A stretch of DNA of 64,000 bases from Cunninghamella blakesleeana (Eukaryota; Mucoromycota; Mucoromycetes; Mucorales; Cunninghamellaceae), in assembly GCA_017871115.1 (NCBI GenBank), contig JAFCIZ010000005.1, forward strand, positions 4,271,501 to 4,335,500. Reading direction: 5' to 3'. Shown here piece after piece: positions 12,486-24,096 of the stretch. The stretch's first letter is position 1; every line of letters begins with the position of its first letter. The notes beneath the pieces are model-generated. The model saw nothing but the letters and a program-made list of their open reading frames with translations. It was not told where the DNA came from and ran no database searches. A program made the position numbers and the translations under genes.

Positions 12486-14654
12486 TTATTGTTTAGCAGC
12501 AGTAGCATCTAAAATAGACCAATGAGTATCACCATTAGAACGAACATGACAAACGACTGCTTTACCTGAATGATATACCACATTATCTTTACGAACCATT
12601 AATAAAGGTAATTCAATATGTCTATCTCCATTAGAAGAGTTGATATTGCTTAATAAATCATGGTGAGAGACCAAAAAATCTTGAGTATCAGGTAAATCCA
12701 AATTTAACTCAATGTTTCCATTACCTTGAGTAGAAGAAGAAGGTGTATGTTGAGAAGAGCATTTAAGAGGACCATGAGCACCACCTAACCAAAATTCAAG
12801 TAATTGTGAATGAGTAGATGATGGAAGATGTTGAATTAAATGCTGGCCAATGACTTGTAATTTATGATTTTGATGCTGATATTGAACTGAGGAAACCATT
12901 GGAAAAGGTATAATTGTTCTTGGTGGAGAAGGTGGTGGAGATGGATGTAAAGAACGAGGTAAAATTTCATGATGATTAGTTGAATGAGGATGAGAATATT
13001 GTTTAAATTGATAAGATGGTGATGATGATGCTGTAGTTAAGGATGAAGAATGGAGATTATTATTGATATTCATGTTTAATAAAGGTGATATAGGTGTTAA
13101 AGTAGGAGAAGAAGTTTGTGATGATAAAGAGGAAGTAGATGAAAAAGAGGAAGCAGATGAAGTAGGAGCCATCATTGTAGAAATAGGTAAAAGAGGTTCT
13201 TCAATTGTATATTCAAATTTACAAATACCAATAATTGTCCAACAAAGATAATCATTTACCATTTCAGTTTTTTCATTACCACTTTCATCGTTATTGATAC
13301 CATTTAAATATTTCGAGGGAGAATAATCTAGCCAAGTACTTGAATGAGTATGATTTGAGCCATTTCCATTACTATTATTTTCTTCACTTTTCATATTATC
13401 AGTAGTAGTAGTGTTAGTAGTAGTAGTAGTAGTAGTAGTTGGTTCATTCATGACACGACCATTAGCACTAAGATAAAGAGGTGGTTGATCAGTAGTATCT
13501 ACTGTAGATGCTAATTGAAGAGCTATTTTTTGCATTTGACTAACAGGACCAGTGGCATGAAGGGAAATACAAGATTTATCCACTTTACGAATAATCACAT
13601 TAGGAGAACAAATACCAGTTTGAGAATCTTTTAAAATGATTTCCGTACCATAGGTTAAAGGAACACCAGCAGTAGTAATGGAAGGCTGATGATGATGATG
13701 GTAATGGTGGTGATTTTGTGATAAAGCATTTTGTGCTGAAGTAGTAGGTTGGCGAACTAAAATAATATCAAAAGCGGACCAGGTAGCATTTTTGGCACAT
13801 AATTGATCCTTTTCAGATGTCAAGTATTTTGTTCTTACAGTTTGGGAATTAATACGATTGAACAATGAAATTTGGGAGGTGGTAAAAATACAAGTGGAAA
13901 CATTGCGTGCTTTAGAAGTCTTTTTAGATGGTTTAGAAATAATGGAGATGGGAGATGAAAAAAAGGTAGCAAATGGTGGGTACAAGGAGTTATTTGTATG
14001 GTGATGATGAGGTGAAGGGTGATTCATATTGACTTTTAAAGAAAATTGTTTGGTTTTAGCTGTTCCTGTTACATGAAGATATTTAAAACTACCATTTTTA
14101 TTTTCATCTAATGTTGTTCTTTGTTCTATATGTTTTTCATGACTTCCTTCTGTTATAACTGACATGGAAATAATAGATTGTTCAAGTGTTGATGAAATAT
14201 TTTCACTTTCATTATCACCTTCTTGTTGATGGCGAAGAGAGATAATAGGTGGTGGACATAAAAATCTTTTTTCTGAACCATATGATTTTTGAGCAACTGC
14301 TGCATGAAGACAAGTAATAGTAGTTGTACGCTTTTTATTTTCAACAATTGGCTGTTGTTGTTGTAATTGTTCATATTTTCTATGTTTGTGAAGACGATCA
14401 TCATATTCAGTTTCTATAAATGGCCTTTTATTTTTTGATACAATAGGCATTACACTATCTGAATCTAACATAGATTCAATAGACATATTTCTCTTTTTAT
14501 TCATATTATTTGGTTTATTTAATTTAGGTAATTGTATAGGACGAGCATTATCAATAGCTGTTAATAACGATTCCATTGGTGAGATGCCAATAAACTGTAA
14601 TTTTTTACTTGAACCAAATACTTGTTGAGATATAATTTGTGGTTCTTGTTCCAT
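12486..14654 (-). CDS. CSL (CBF1/Su(H)/LAG-1) family transcription factor
   Basis: A single-exon gene of 722 residues. CSL proteins bind DNA through an N-terminal Rel-like domain and a beta-trefoil domain. In fungi, which lack Notch, they act as Notch-independent regulators (Cbf11 and Cbf12 in fission yeast). The hallmark segments are all present and ordered. HAAVAQKSYGSEKRFLCPPP lies at residues 117-136 and HVTGTAKTKQFSLKV at about 194-208. ISKPSKKTSKARN is near 240 and SLFNRINSQTVRTKYL is near 263. CAKNATWSAFDIILVRQ and GTEIILKDSQTG are followed by the YLCWTIIGICKFEYTI strand. The C-terminal third contains a probable Rel-homology/IPT domain (SSVQYQHQNHKLQVIGQHL; LLEFWLGGAHGP). The linkers are inflated by His, Ser, Thr and Pro runs, as in fungal class F2 members. 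DNA-contact segments look intact, so it should recognise the usual GTGGGAA-like site. Confidence 0.93.
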   Translation of the reverse strand: MEQEPQIISQQVFGSSKKLQFIGISPMESLLTAIDNARPIQLPKLNKPNNMNKKRNMSIESMLDSDSVMPIVSKNKRPFIETEYDDRLHKHRKYEQLQQQQPIVENKKRTTTITCLHAAVAQKSYGSEKRFLCPPPIISLRHQQEGDNESENISSTLEQSIISMSVITEGSHEKHIEQRTTLDENKNGSFKYLHVTGTAKTKQFSLKVNMNHPSPHHHHTNNSLYPPFATFFSSPISIISKPSKKTSKARNVSTCIFTTSQISLFNRINSQTVRTKYLTSEKDQLCAKNATWSAFDIILVRQPTTSAQNALSQNHHHYHHHHQPSITTAGVPLTYGTEIILKDSQTGICSPNVIIRKVDKSCISLHATGPVSQMQKIALQLASTVDTTDQPPLYLSANGRVMNEPTTTTTTTTNTTTTDNMKSEENNSNGNGSNHTHSSTWLDYSPSKYLNGINNDESGNEKTEMVNDYLCWTIIGICKFEYTIEEPLLPISTMMAPTSSASSFSSTSSLSSQTSSPTLTPISPLLNMNINNNLHSSSLTTASSSPSYQFKQYSHPHSTNHHEILPRSLHPSPPPSPPRTIIPFPMVSSVQYQHQNHKLQVIGQHLIQHLPSSTHSQLLEFWLGGAHGPLKCSSQHTPSSSTQGNGNIELNLDLPDTQDFLVSHHDLLSNINSSNGDRHIELPLLMVRKDNVVYHSGKAVVCHVRSNGDTHWSILDATAAKQ

Positions 14655-14922
14655 ATATGTAATTTGTTATTTTTATTTAAAAAAAAAAAAAAAAAGAAAA
14701 AAAGAAAAAAAGAAAGAGGATAAAAGTAAAATAATTATATTTTTTTAAAAAAGAAAAAAAAAAAGAGAGAAAAGAAAAGAGAAGAGGGGGGGGAGATAAA
14801 AAAAAAATTAAGAGAAATAAAACTTTTTTTAAATACCAGCGGAATTTAAATTTATATATAATTTTTTTTTTTTTTTTTTTCGTTTAAAGTTGAATATGTG
14901 TAAGGAAATAAACAACCCACAC

Positions 14923-14954
14923 TGATAAGATGGAATCAGGGTTTGATCTTATCA
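14923..14954. promoter_or_regulatory. Inverted pair of TGATAAGA (GATA-factor-like) sites
   Basis: TGATAAGA at 14923-14930 and its reverse complement TCTTATCA at 14947-14954 form an inverted pair with a 16-base spacer. They lie about 270-300 bases upstream of the CSL start codon. GATA zinc-finger factors of fungi bind HGATAR. Occupancy here is inferred. Confidence 0.5.
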
Positions 14955-15285
14955 CATGGAAAAGAGAAGAAAATACCTATGGCATTTTTCCCACCAATAT
15001 TTCTCAGGCAAATAAAAAATAATTTAAGTGATGATATCATAGGATTTGACATTTATACAAAAGCAAATACTTTATATGAATATAAAAATCATATATATAA
15101 ACATATATATATAAATATATAACTTTTGTATAATAATAATAACGATTATATGATTATATTAAAGGAGGAATAAAAAGAGAAGGAGACATTTCATACGAAG
15201 GGAGAAAAAAAGAAAGTTTGGTCAAGCGTAGGTAATAGTAATAATAATATGAACAATAATAAATTAATGAGAGAAAGAGAGATGC

Positions 15286-15344
15286 TGATAAGATCGGCAA
15301 ATTAAACATAAAAGCTATTTTCTAAAATAGGTATACTGATAAGA
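15286..15344. promoter_or_regulatory. Direct pair of TGATAAGA (GATA-factor-like) sites
   Basis: Two same-orientation copies of TGATAAGA at 15286-15293 and 15337-15344, about 630-690 bases upstream of CSL. Together with the inverted pair nearer the gene they make four exact 8-base matches in about 420 bases. Confidence 0.45.
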
Positions 15345-15647
15345 ATATTCAATTTGATTTGACATTTTTTTTAATTCACCGCTTTATGCCTAATATCTTC
15401 ACAAATCGGAATGACTGGGAAGAAAATCAAGAGAAAAAGATAAGAAAAATTACAATAAACTAACATTTACCATATTTGTATGCGTGAGAAATCTTCATCT
15501 AATCATAATTTTGATGATATAATTATTATATATATAAACAGAATTATACCCTTTTATTCCAACTCTCTCTCCCCCTCCCCCCACTTTTATTTTTTTTTTT
15601 CGTATTAAAACTCATTCAAAAAATATTTTTTATTTTATTTTATTTTA

Positions 15648-16608
15648 TTATTTTTCAACAGATAAATATTTTAAGGAGTCACTAATTTCATCCAGAAGAT
15701 TAAAACTACCAATAGAATAATTTGGATCCAATATATTGGGTTGTTGATATTCTTGGATTGCATTATTATAAGCTACATACTTTTCGATTTCTTGAATTAA
15801 ATAATTATTTTTTTCATGCCAATTGGAGAGTATAAGTGTTTTAGAATTATGAAAGGTAATCGGTATCTAAAAAATATAAATGAATCGAAAAAAAAAAAAA
15901 AAAGTTTATAAGCAACAAATAAAAAAGTCCATATTTCTGGAATTATATTACTATTTTTTTTGGATGTGATTGTACCTGATTGATCGGAGAAAATAATGCT
16001 GAGTGGAGTCGATGTTCTTCTTGAAGAGATATTAAATGATTCTTTATCCATAAATGTTGATTTTGTATATCATCTATAGATAATGGGGTTGAACAAGATG
16101 ATGATAGTGTTTGTGATGAATGAGGTGATTCCCATTTTAAAATTGCATATGAATGTAATAAATGAAAATTATCAAGGATATCATCCTCCCAGCCAAAATG
16201 ATCACTACTAATAGGCGCTTTCAAAGGTATACGAGTAGATATGGCAGCCCAATATTGAATATGTTTGATCCATAATTTTAATTCACTTTCTGTTTCACAT
16301 TCAAATTCATACCATATATTTCCTTGATTTAAAATAAGATAAAAATAATGATTGTCTTTGGTTGTATTTGTTATTGTTGTCGTTGTTGTTGTTGTCGATA
16401 TGGTTCCACGTGCTGTAGTGCTATGACCAAGATCCAATTCCCACGATGTTTCTCCATTCCACTTTTGATTCGTCTGCCTTATCTATATTATATAAAAAAT
16501 GTTTATTATTATTAGTTTTATAATTCTATTCCGATTTCATCCCTCTCTCCTTTTCTTTAATTCTTATTTTTTTTTTTTTAAATAGCCCCCAACGTAATTA
16601 TACATGAA

Positions 16609-16640
<32 letters not shown>

Positions 16641-19307
16641 GTGGGTATTTTTTTTTTTTCCTATTTTTATATTTTTAAAATATCACCATCGTTGTTTTTA
16701 TAAATAAAATATATAGAATAATAAAAATGAACTTACAATTCGTTGTGGAATAGTTGAAGATTTATCAATAATTAAACTTAAACACCTTTGGTGTAATACC
16801 ATCCAAGCATCGTTCCATTCATGTTTATTGGATATTTTGATTTTTGAGTCATTTGTCTTGTATCTTATTTTCCCTTCCATAACAGGATTGTCAATAATAT
16901 CATGTGAAAGTTTCTGATTATTTCCACCTACTGAATTATCAGTGTAATACTTTGTAACACTATTATCATTCTATATATAATATAAATAAATAAAAAAGAG
17001 AGATATCAACAATGGATTATTATATGAAATATTTAATAAAAAAAAAAAAAGTAGTACGACTTTTGTATTTTTTTAAAAATAAGAATATGATTATATAATT
17101 ATATTAAATTTATATTACCTGTTGTTCAACCATTTTTCTTACCGAGCCCATTCTTTGAAGTAACGACTTTCCTCTTGTAAGTTTTACACTATCTGGCTGT
17201 AAAATACCGTGTAATTTCACTGATGTATATAGTTCCTAAATAATTAAAAAATTGTTATATACAACATAAAAATTGGAGTGTAAATTATCATAAAATGCAT
17301 TAATATATATTTATATATGTTTAAATTTGTATATTACCTTTAAATATAATTTCATAGATTGATTCCAATTTTCTATATCTGATACTCTTCTTTTTGATGG
17401 ATTATCATTATTACTGTTATTATTTCTATTATTATTAACTGTTGTCATGGTGTTTAATATAAATTCATTTCTTGACATTTTTGTATGATGCGATCCTTGA
17501 GCAATATGTAAATCAGTATTTAATAGCATTATTGAATAAACCACAGCATATACAATATCTAAATAGGGATATGTATATATATATATATATATTTATGTAT
17601 ATTTATTTATATATTAGTTTATATTTTCATTCATATACTAAATATTGTTTCTACTTTCAGCCATATACTATATATTGTTTCTATTTTATTATTATGTTAC
17701 TATTTACCTGGATTATATAATAATATTGAATCTCTGTTACAACACCAATATCTATATGCAAATCCTTCTAAAACGCGATCTATTTCTTGTGCCTCAGCTT
17801 TAAAATATAATTTTGTACATAGTAATCTATTTTTTAAAAACAATAACAATGATAATAATAATAATAGTATTGTCAATAATTATATTATTGGAAATTATGA
17901 ATAAATGAAAAATATACACCTTACCTAAATGCATCATCTATCCTTAGTGAAGTAAAATCAAACTTTGCAAGATATAATTGTAATACGGTATGGTTGAAAA
18001 GGTTACTATTTAAAAAGAAAAAAATTCAAGGGAAAGAGTTAAAAAAAAATGCGGGGCTAAATTTATCATTTTTTACTAGTAATTTATATTAATTTGAAAT
18101 ATATATATATATATATTGGCAACTTATACTATACAAGACTTACTTTTTTCCTAAAAAGCTGGCCATATTTTTTTTTGAAATAAGCTGTTGCTGTTTATCA
18201 TCCCATAATTGATCAGCTGTTTGCTGACATTGATCTTGTAAAGATGGCTTTTTTAATATGGATTCAATATCACCAAAAATAGCAGCTTCTTCAGACCATA
18301 GTTCCGTATTTGAAAACATATCGATAAGATCCTTATTAAATGTGGATGATGAATCATTATTATTGATGTTATTAATATTATCTGAAGATGGTGTAAAATA
18401 AATTTTATCCAATGGCTTTGATAAAGTTTGATTTGATTTTCTTTTCCAATGTAATAAAGATTCTTCAATATCATTATCGACCTTTATTATAGTATCATTT
18501 AACTCAATGGGTTCAATCATATCATCTTCATCATCTTCATCTTCTTCTTCATTATGTCCAGCATTAATATTATTATTATTATTATTAGTAATTTTAGTAT
18601 TGGTGATATTGTTTTGATTATGATTCGTTTTTATATTTTTTAAAGGTGTTTTTGGTGGAGATAATAATACATCTTCTTCTGCATGAGTTAAGTATGATGA
18701 GCAAGTGGATATGGCATCTTCTAATGATTCAATTGTTGATGTAGTGGTACGTTTTAATTGTGGAACTTCTTTTTCTTCAGATGGGGAAGGTGAAAGGATA
18801 TATGCCGCATAATCATTGGATACTGGATTGGATAAACTGGATGATCTTGGTGGTAAATAGGTTTGATGATTTGGTGATTTATGAATTGGTGGTATATTTT
18901 GTTCCTATAATGAAGCAAATGAATAAAATAAATGATTAACATAATGGAACGATGAATTTATATTTTATCATTACCATTATTATTATTTAATGAGCAATAA
19001 TAATAATAATAATAATATAAAACAGGCGTGTTATTTTACATACTAATTTAAAGTTAAACCAATTTTGTGATGAATCTACAATGGAAGTTGGTGATGAAGT
19101 CTATATATAAAAGGAAAAATAAATAATTATTAAATTAATATATGAAATTTAGTTTTAAATAAATAAACGTTGCTATTTTATTCTTACATGATGAATTGTT
19201 AAATGCTGTTGATTATAAGTGATAGGATCTAATTTTATAGTTGGGTAAGTATCTGTTGATTTTGATCTTTTAAAAAGTGAATCTGTTCGTTTAGGTAAAG
19301 ATGCCAT
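15648..19307 (-). CDS. Sec7-PH domain ARF guanine nucleotide exchange factor
   Basis: About ten exons encode roughly 810 residues, starting MASLPKRTDSLFKR and ending DSLKYLSVEK. After a Ser/Pro/acidic N-terminal third comes a Sec7 domain. Helices from MASFLGKKSNLF through FRLLCTKLYFKAEAQEIDRV to VYSIMLLNTDLHIAQG are spread over exons near 18144-17339. The glutamic-finger loop, usually FRLPGEAQ, reads LYFKAEAQ here, and the catalytic Glu is kept. The conserved NTDLH motif is present. A PH domain follows (VMEGKIRYKTND, WNDAWMVLHQRCLSLIID, NIWYEFECETESELKLWIKH), then a C-terminal helical region. This order matches the EFA6/PSD and fungal Yel1/Syt1 group, which load GTP on ARF at membranes recognised by the PH domain. 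Placement within that group is uncertain. Confidence 0.87.
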
Positions 19308-20683
19308 TTTAGATAATGATTACTATTATTTTTACAAAGAGGAAAAAAAAATCAAATAAGAACGAAAGGGTATAATAGTATATATATATATATATATATA
19401 TATAGAAAAAGAGAAAGAAGAAGGGAAAAGAGTGAAAAAGAGAAGAAAGAAAGAGAAGAAAAAAAAAAAGAAAAATTAAAATTAAAAATTAAAAAAAGAA
19501 ATCTGCGGTTATTATATTACTAAAAGAAGATGTGTAACTTGGATATTTTTTTTAATTTCAAAAGAAAAAATTGTGAATTGCTTCACGTGGTTACCATTAT
19601 AAATTCATCGAGATTATTACTATTACTATTGTAATTTATTTATTTATTCCTTTTAACCCAATTTATCAATTCATATCTATTCAATGGCTAGCTTATAATC
19701 ATGGCTTTCTATGTATGTCCTATTATATGTATTTTTGATTGATGAATACAAATGTATCATAGAAAAAAAAATCGCTTCGATTTTTTTTTTAAATCCAGCC
19801 TTAATGACATTGAAAAACTTTAAATAGATTATTTTCACCATGTCTATTTACTATTAATGTCAATTCCTTTGAAGGTAGATTATGCACACGTATTGGTATA
19901 TGTTATAATTCATCATTTATGTATATAAAAATAATCCATTATATTTTTCAATTTAAATAAAAATATAAACAAAATAAAATAAAAATATTTAATAAAATCT
20001 AAGACAGTATTTGAAAGTCCGAGCGCTTTTTTTATCAAAAACCAATATTTTACTTTGGTTATGTAAAAAAAAAAAAAAAAAAAGGTACACATACTTTACT
20101 CTGATATACAAAAAAAATTACTTTAACCATTTTATTATATATTCCTTTTTATTAATAGAATAATTATATTATAAAATAAACCTTTTTAATATATATATAA
20201 ATATATATTTATATATTTAGTGTGTTTTTTATGATAAAATAAGAAAGATCGGCATGGTTACAAAAAAAAACTTTAAAAAAAACCAACAATTATCATGATT
20301 TCCAAATCCAGTTAAGATAATATTAAAATTCATTTAAAAAATACTACCTATGTAATATAGTAGATAGTCAACAAAAATTAAAAATTAAAAAATTAATAAA
20401 AAAACATTATTCGTATATCAATTGTAATATTAAATTATATTAAATAAAAAATTTTCTATGTTACATAACTTTATCCGATTATATAAAACAATATGAATTC
20501 AAGTTGATATATTTAATGTAATAGTTTATGTTCGTGCCTTTTCTTTTTTAATAATACTGAGTATTACATATGATTATATAAAAAGTTATTATAAAAGCAC
20601 TTTTAGTCACTGACTTTTAATAAATGAAACACAATTTTGATAAGTTCGTATAACTAATGATGAAACGTTTTTTATTATAATAC

Positions 20684-20729
<46 letters not shown>

Positions 20730-20797
20730 AGTAATACAAAGATTTATTAAAATAATAAGAATAAAAATAAGAATAATAAAAACTGTTATTAAAAAAA
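19308..20797. other. Intergenic, upstream of the Sec7-PH gene
   Basis: About 1.5 kb between two minus-strand genes. A purine-rich block (19335-19495) sits just upstream of the Sec7-PH ATG. A CACGTG E-box lies at 19584-19589, about 280 bases upstream. The far end carries a 41-base (AT)n run at 20686-20726. No ORF I can support. Confidence 0.5.
20686..20726. repeat. (AT)n microsatellite
   Basis: A pure dinucleotide AT run of about 41 bases, just downstream of the Myb-JAMM gene stop codon. Confidence 0.95.
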
Positions 20798-23015
20798 TTA
20801 CCAATCTTTTATTAATTTTTCAATTTTCTGTAAAAATTCATCAAGAATATTATAATCTTTATCAATATCCATTTGTTGCGTATTTTGATTATCGCCTTCT
20901 TTCATAGTGATATCTTTATCATTAATATCATTTATTGTTGTTGTTGTAGTTGTGTCAACATTATCGGAAGTAAGAGTTGTAGTTTCATTATCATCATCAT
21001 TCATCTTGTTTTCATTAGCCACTGTTGCTGTATCAGTACTATCATCATCCATTGTATTATCGTTTGTGGGTTTAATAGTAGCTGTACCAGCATTATTATC
21101 ACTTATCTTATCATTGCTCGTAACTGTTGAAGCTGTGTCAGTGTTTGCTTCATTCATCTTGATATCGTCCATTGCTGTAGTAGTAGTAGTATCAGTATTA
21201 TTATCATTTTTACTATTTACATTGTTGTTGTTAAGTTTATTTACAAGTTGGCGTTCAATCCAAGGCATACGTGAAGCAATACTTTTAATTAATTTTATAA
21301 GTTTATTTTCTGTAGAATCTACTTTCCAAACGTCATTAAACTTAGTCTTTTCAGGTGAGTCTTTATATTCTTCTAATAATCCCAACTATTATTAAAAAGA
21401 AAAATGATAATAATAATAAATTAATCGATACAAGATGTTTTAACAATATCTCATTTATTGTTATTATTATTGTTATTATTGTTATTATTATTATCATTAT
21501 TATTATATATAAATGTATATCCTTACCATACGTTGTTCTTCTTCTTCAGATAATTTCATAGATTCAATGACTTCATATTCTAATCTTCTTGGAATATTAT
21601 TGTTTGTATGCTCATTATTACTAACATAAAACCAATTAATTGCTGAAGCTGATGTAGTAAGATCAGGATCATAAGGTGTAACAATAGCACCAACAAAAGG
21701 TTCAAAGGTAATTGTTTTAGGTTGTTCATTTTTTTCGGATGAAGACAAACTAGCATCATCGGCAATTGTTGAAGAGGTTGGTAATGAGGATGGAGACTCT
21801 GTATTTGTTGGTTCAATTGTATATTTATCTTGACTTAATTTTTGATAATTGTGTTGATTCTCAATGTCAATCAAACTTGGATCAGGGACAAAAGTTGGAT
21901 GAGAATGATACCAACCTACTACTTTCATATTTTTTTGTTCTATCATTTGGCGTACCTCGAAGGCACTAGAAGGGTCCATTTCAACATTTACTTCATTTTG
22001 ACCAGTATTTAAGGATTTACAAGGAAATGCTTCTTTAATTTCAATACCTATGTTAATATATGTGATTATAAATTAGTTTTATTAATCTCTTTTTTTGATT
22101 TTTTTTAAATGGGAAAAAATCAATTCATTTACGTCTTTGTTTCCAGTCCCAAGTTCCAGCCAATAAACCAATAATTTCAGTCGTCATTAAATGAGCATGA
22201 AAATCCATTACTAATAAAGTATTTGTATCTATTCCCAAACTGAAAGGTTGAGCATTCGCATGGCTACGGTCTACATTTCTATCAAATTCCCCACATTTCA
22301 CTAATGTTAATGGGTCACTATTATATAATACAGAGATAAAGGAAGGGAGATGGAGAATATTATTAATATTATTATATTTAAAAAAAAATTAGTGTTTTTA
22401 AAAATAAAATAAAGACTTTACCTATTCAATCCTATTACTTCATATGTGCTATCAGATTTTTGTTGTTGGGATCGAAGTCTGGAAGATGCATAACGAGTAC
22501 GCCCATTTTCATCATATGTTGTTGTAGGTTCGGTTTGTTTTTCAGTTTGTTTTTCATTAGGCTTCTTTTGAGTTTTTGGTTTACTAGGTAATTTTGCTCT
22601 ATGTAGAAAATAAAATAATAGCAATACCATAATTAATGTCCAAATATAAACATACAAACATACACATACACACACACATATATATATATATACACTTGAA
22701 AAAATATCTTACTTTTTAGGTTTTGGTTGAGTACTTTCAGATTTACTACGTTTTAAAGTGACAACAGGTGTAGATGAGGGAGCTTGTGTATTTGTTAACT
22801 CAGAGTTCGATTCATTATTATCAGTATTTTTATCATCTTCATTGGATTCAGGTTGCGTTATTTTGATATTTTCTACTTTTGCAGTGATTGATTCTGTTGT
22901 TGATCCACCACGATTCAAATAAGGCTTTGCAGCAGCTGAATTTGGGTCCAATGGTTTCCCAGATAAAGTATAACCTTCACCACTTTCCTTAACCTATTTA
23001 TTGATGAACCAATTT

Positions 23016-23066
<51 letters not shown>

Positions 23067-24096
23067 ATATATGTATTTAATATCATTTTCCTTTCTGTGT
23101 ATATTGCTCTTATCGTAATAAATAACTGCTTTTTCAATATAATTTACTTTATCAGGCAATGGTAAATTGTCACGGTAGAGTTTAATAAAATGCTTTTGGG
23201 CATGACTTCTTACAGAATGTGATTCTCTTGTCCCTATATGTTTTGCAAGCTACATTTTAAATAATAACAATAATAATAATAATGCCTCATATATATTAAT
23301 ATAATAGAAACAATCATTTTGTTATTATACATTTATATTTATACCCTATGTAATTTTTCTCTATTTTTATCAAGAATTTCATATACTTACATCTGCCCAG
23401 TTTCTACCATAAAGGCTTAACCCTTCCAAAAACAACACTTCTTCTGCATCTGTATAAACACCACCATTCATTCCAGGAGGTAAAGGTTTCTTTTCTTTTT
23501 TAGGTTTTTCTGTCTTAGATGTTTTTCCGGTTGTTGTTGTTGCTTTTGGTACTGTAGTTGTTGATGCATCTTCATTTACTGTAGCTGTTGTTGATGGCAC
23601 ATTTTTCTCTGTTTCTGATGTTGTTGTCCCATTTTCAATGTTATTAGCAAGCGCTGAAGTTGATTGATCATGGTTATCTTGTTCGTCTACTTCATCATTA
23701 TTCTTTTTTCCCTTTTTAACACGTTGAGTACCTTTTTTCTTTTCTTTTTCTTTTTCTTTTTTTTTTTGAAATAAATATAGAATAAATCAATATAAAATTG
23801 CACTTTCCTTATTCTATTTATCCATTTATTTATCTATCTATATATTTATATAATATACCTTCAGCCTTTTTAGCTTTCTTTTTCTTTGATTTTTTATTTT
23901 GTTTTGGAGCATAATCATCTTCACTTCCTTCTTCGTAGCTATCGTCTCTTTCATCGCCTATACCTACGTATCTATCATAGTATCCTGAGTTGCCATATTC
24001 ATTATAGTACATTTCTGATTCTTTTCTATCTTCTGCTAATAAATGAGCAATAAGAGCTGAATTCAAATCTTCTTCTTCTGCTGTTGTTGGTGGCAT
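20798..24096 (-). CDS. Myb (SHAQKYF-type) plus JAMM/MPN+ deubiquitinase-like protein, MYSM1-like
   Basis: About eight exons give roughly 820 residues (MPPTTAEEEDLNSALIAHLL to EKLIKDW). The N-terminus is acidic then Lys-rich. A Myb/SANT domain spans two exons near 23150-23500 (DAEEVLFLEGLSLYGRNWAD, LAKHIGTRESHSVRSHAQKH) and carries the SHAQKYF-like signature. After a basic Ser/Thr linker comes an MPN+ domain. The JAMM glutamate lies in TTEIIGLLAGTWDW. The zinc ligands are in GWYHSHPTFVPDPSLID (about 21866-21910), so the E-HxH-S-D set is complete and the metalloprotease should be active. Animal MYSM1 has SANT, SWIRM and MPN+ domains and removes ubiquitin from histone H2A. No SWIRM domain is evident here. 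The C-terminal conserved helix is interrupted by a Thr/Asn/Asp-rich insert. The target, probably chromatin, is inferred. Confidence 0.87.
23019..23064. repeat. (AT)n microsatellite in an intron
   Basis: A 46-base pure AT run inside the intron that follows the Myb-encoding exons of the Myb-JAMM gene. Confidence 0.95.

Larger units (their letters stand above)
14655..15647. promoter_or_regulatory. CSL upstream region with GATA-type sites
   Basis: About 1 kb between the stop of the Sec7-PH gene and the CSL ATG. Directly upstream of the ATG is a long A/G tract (14680-14820), which is polypyrimidine on the coding strand. Four exact copies of TGATAAGA (either strand) lie at 14923-14930, 14947-14954 (as TCTTATCA), 15286-15293 and 15337-15344. 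A further GATAAG is at 15439-15444. No gene is seen. Confidence 0.6.

Noticed and set aside
20907..21395. Plus-strand ORFs of 85 and 162 codons opposite the Myb-JAMM C-terminus
   Set aside because: They are antisense shadows of the Thr/Asn/Asp repeat coding region and consist of Val/Ser/Ile runs with no independent signals.
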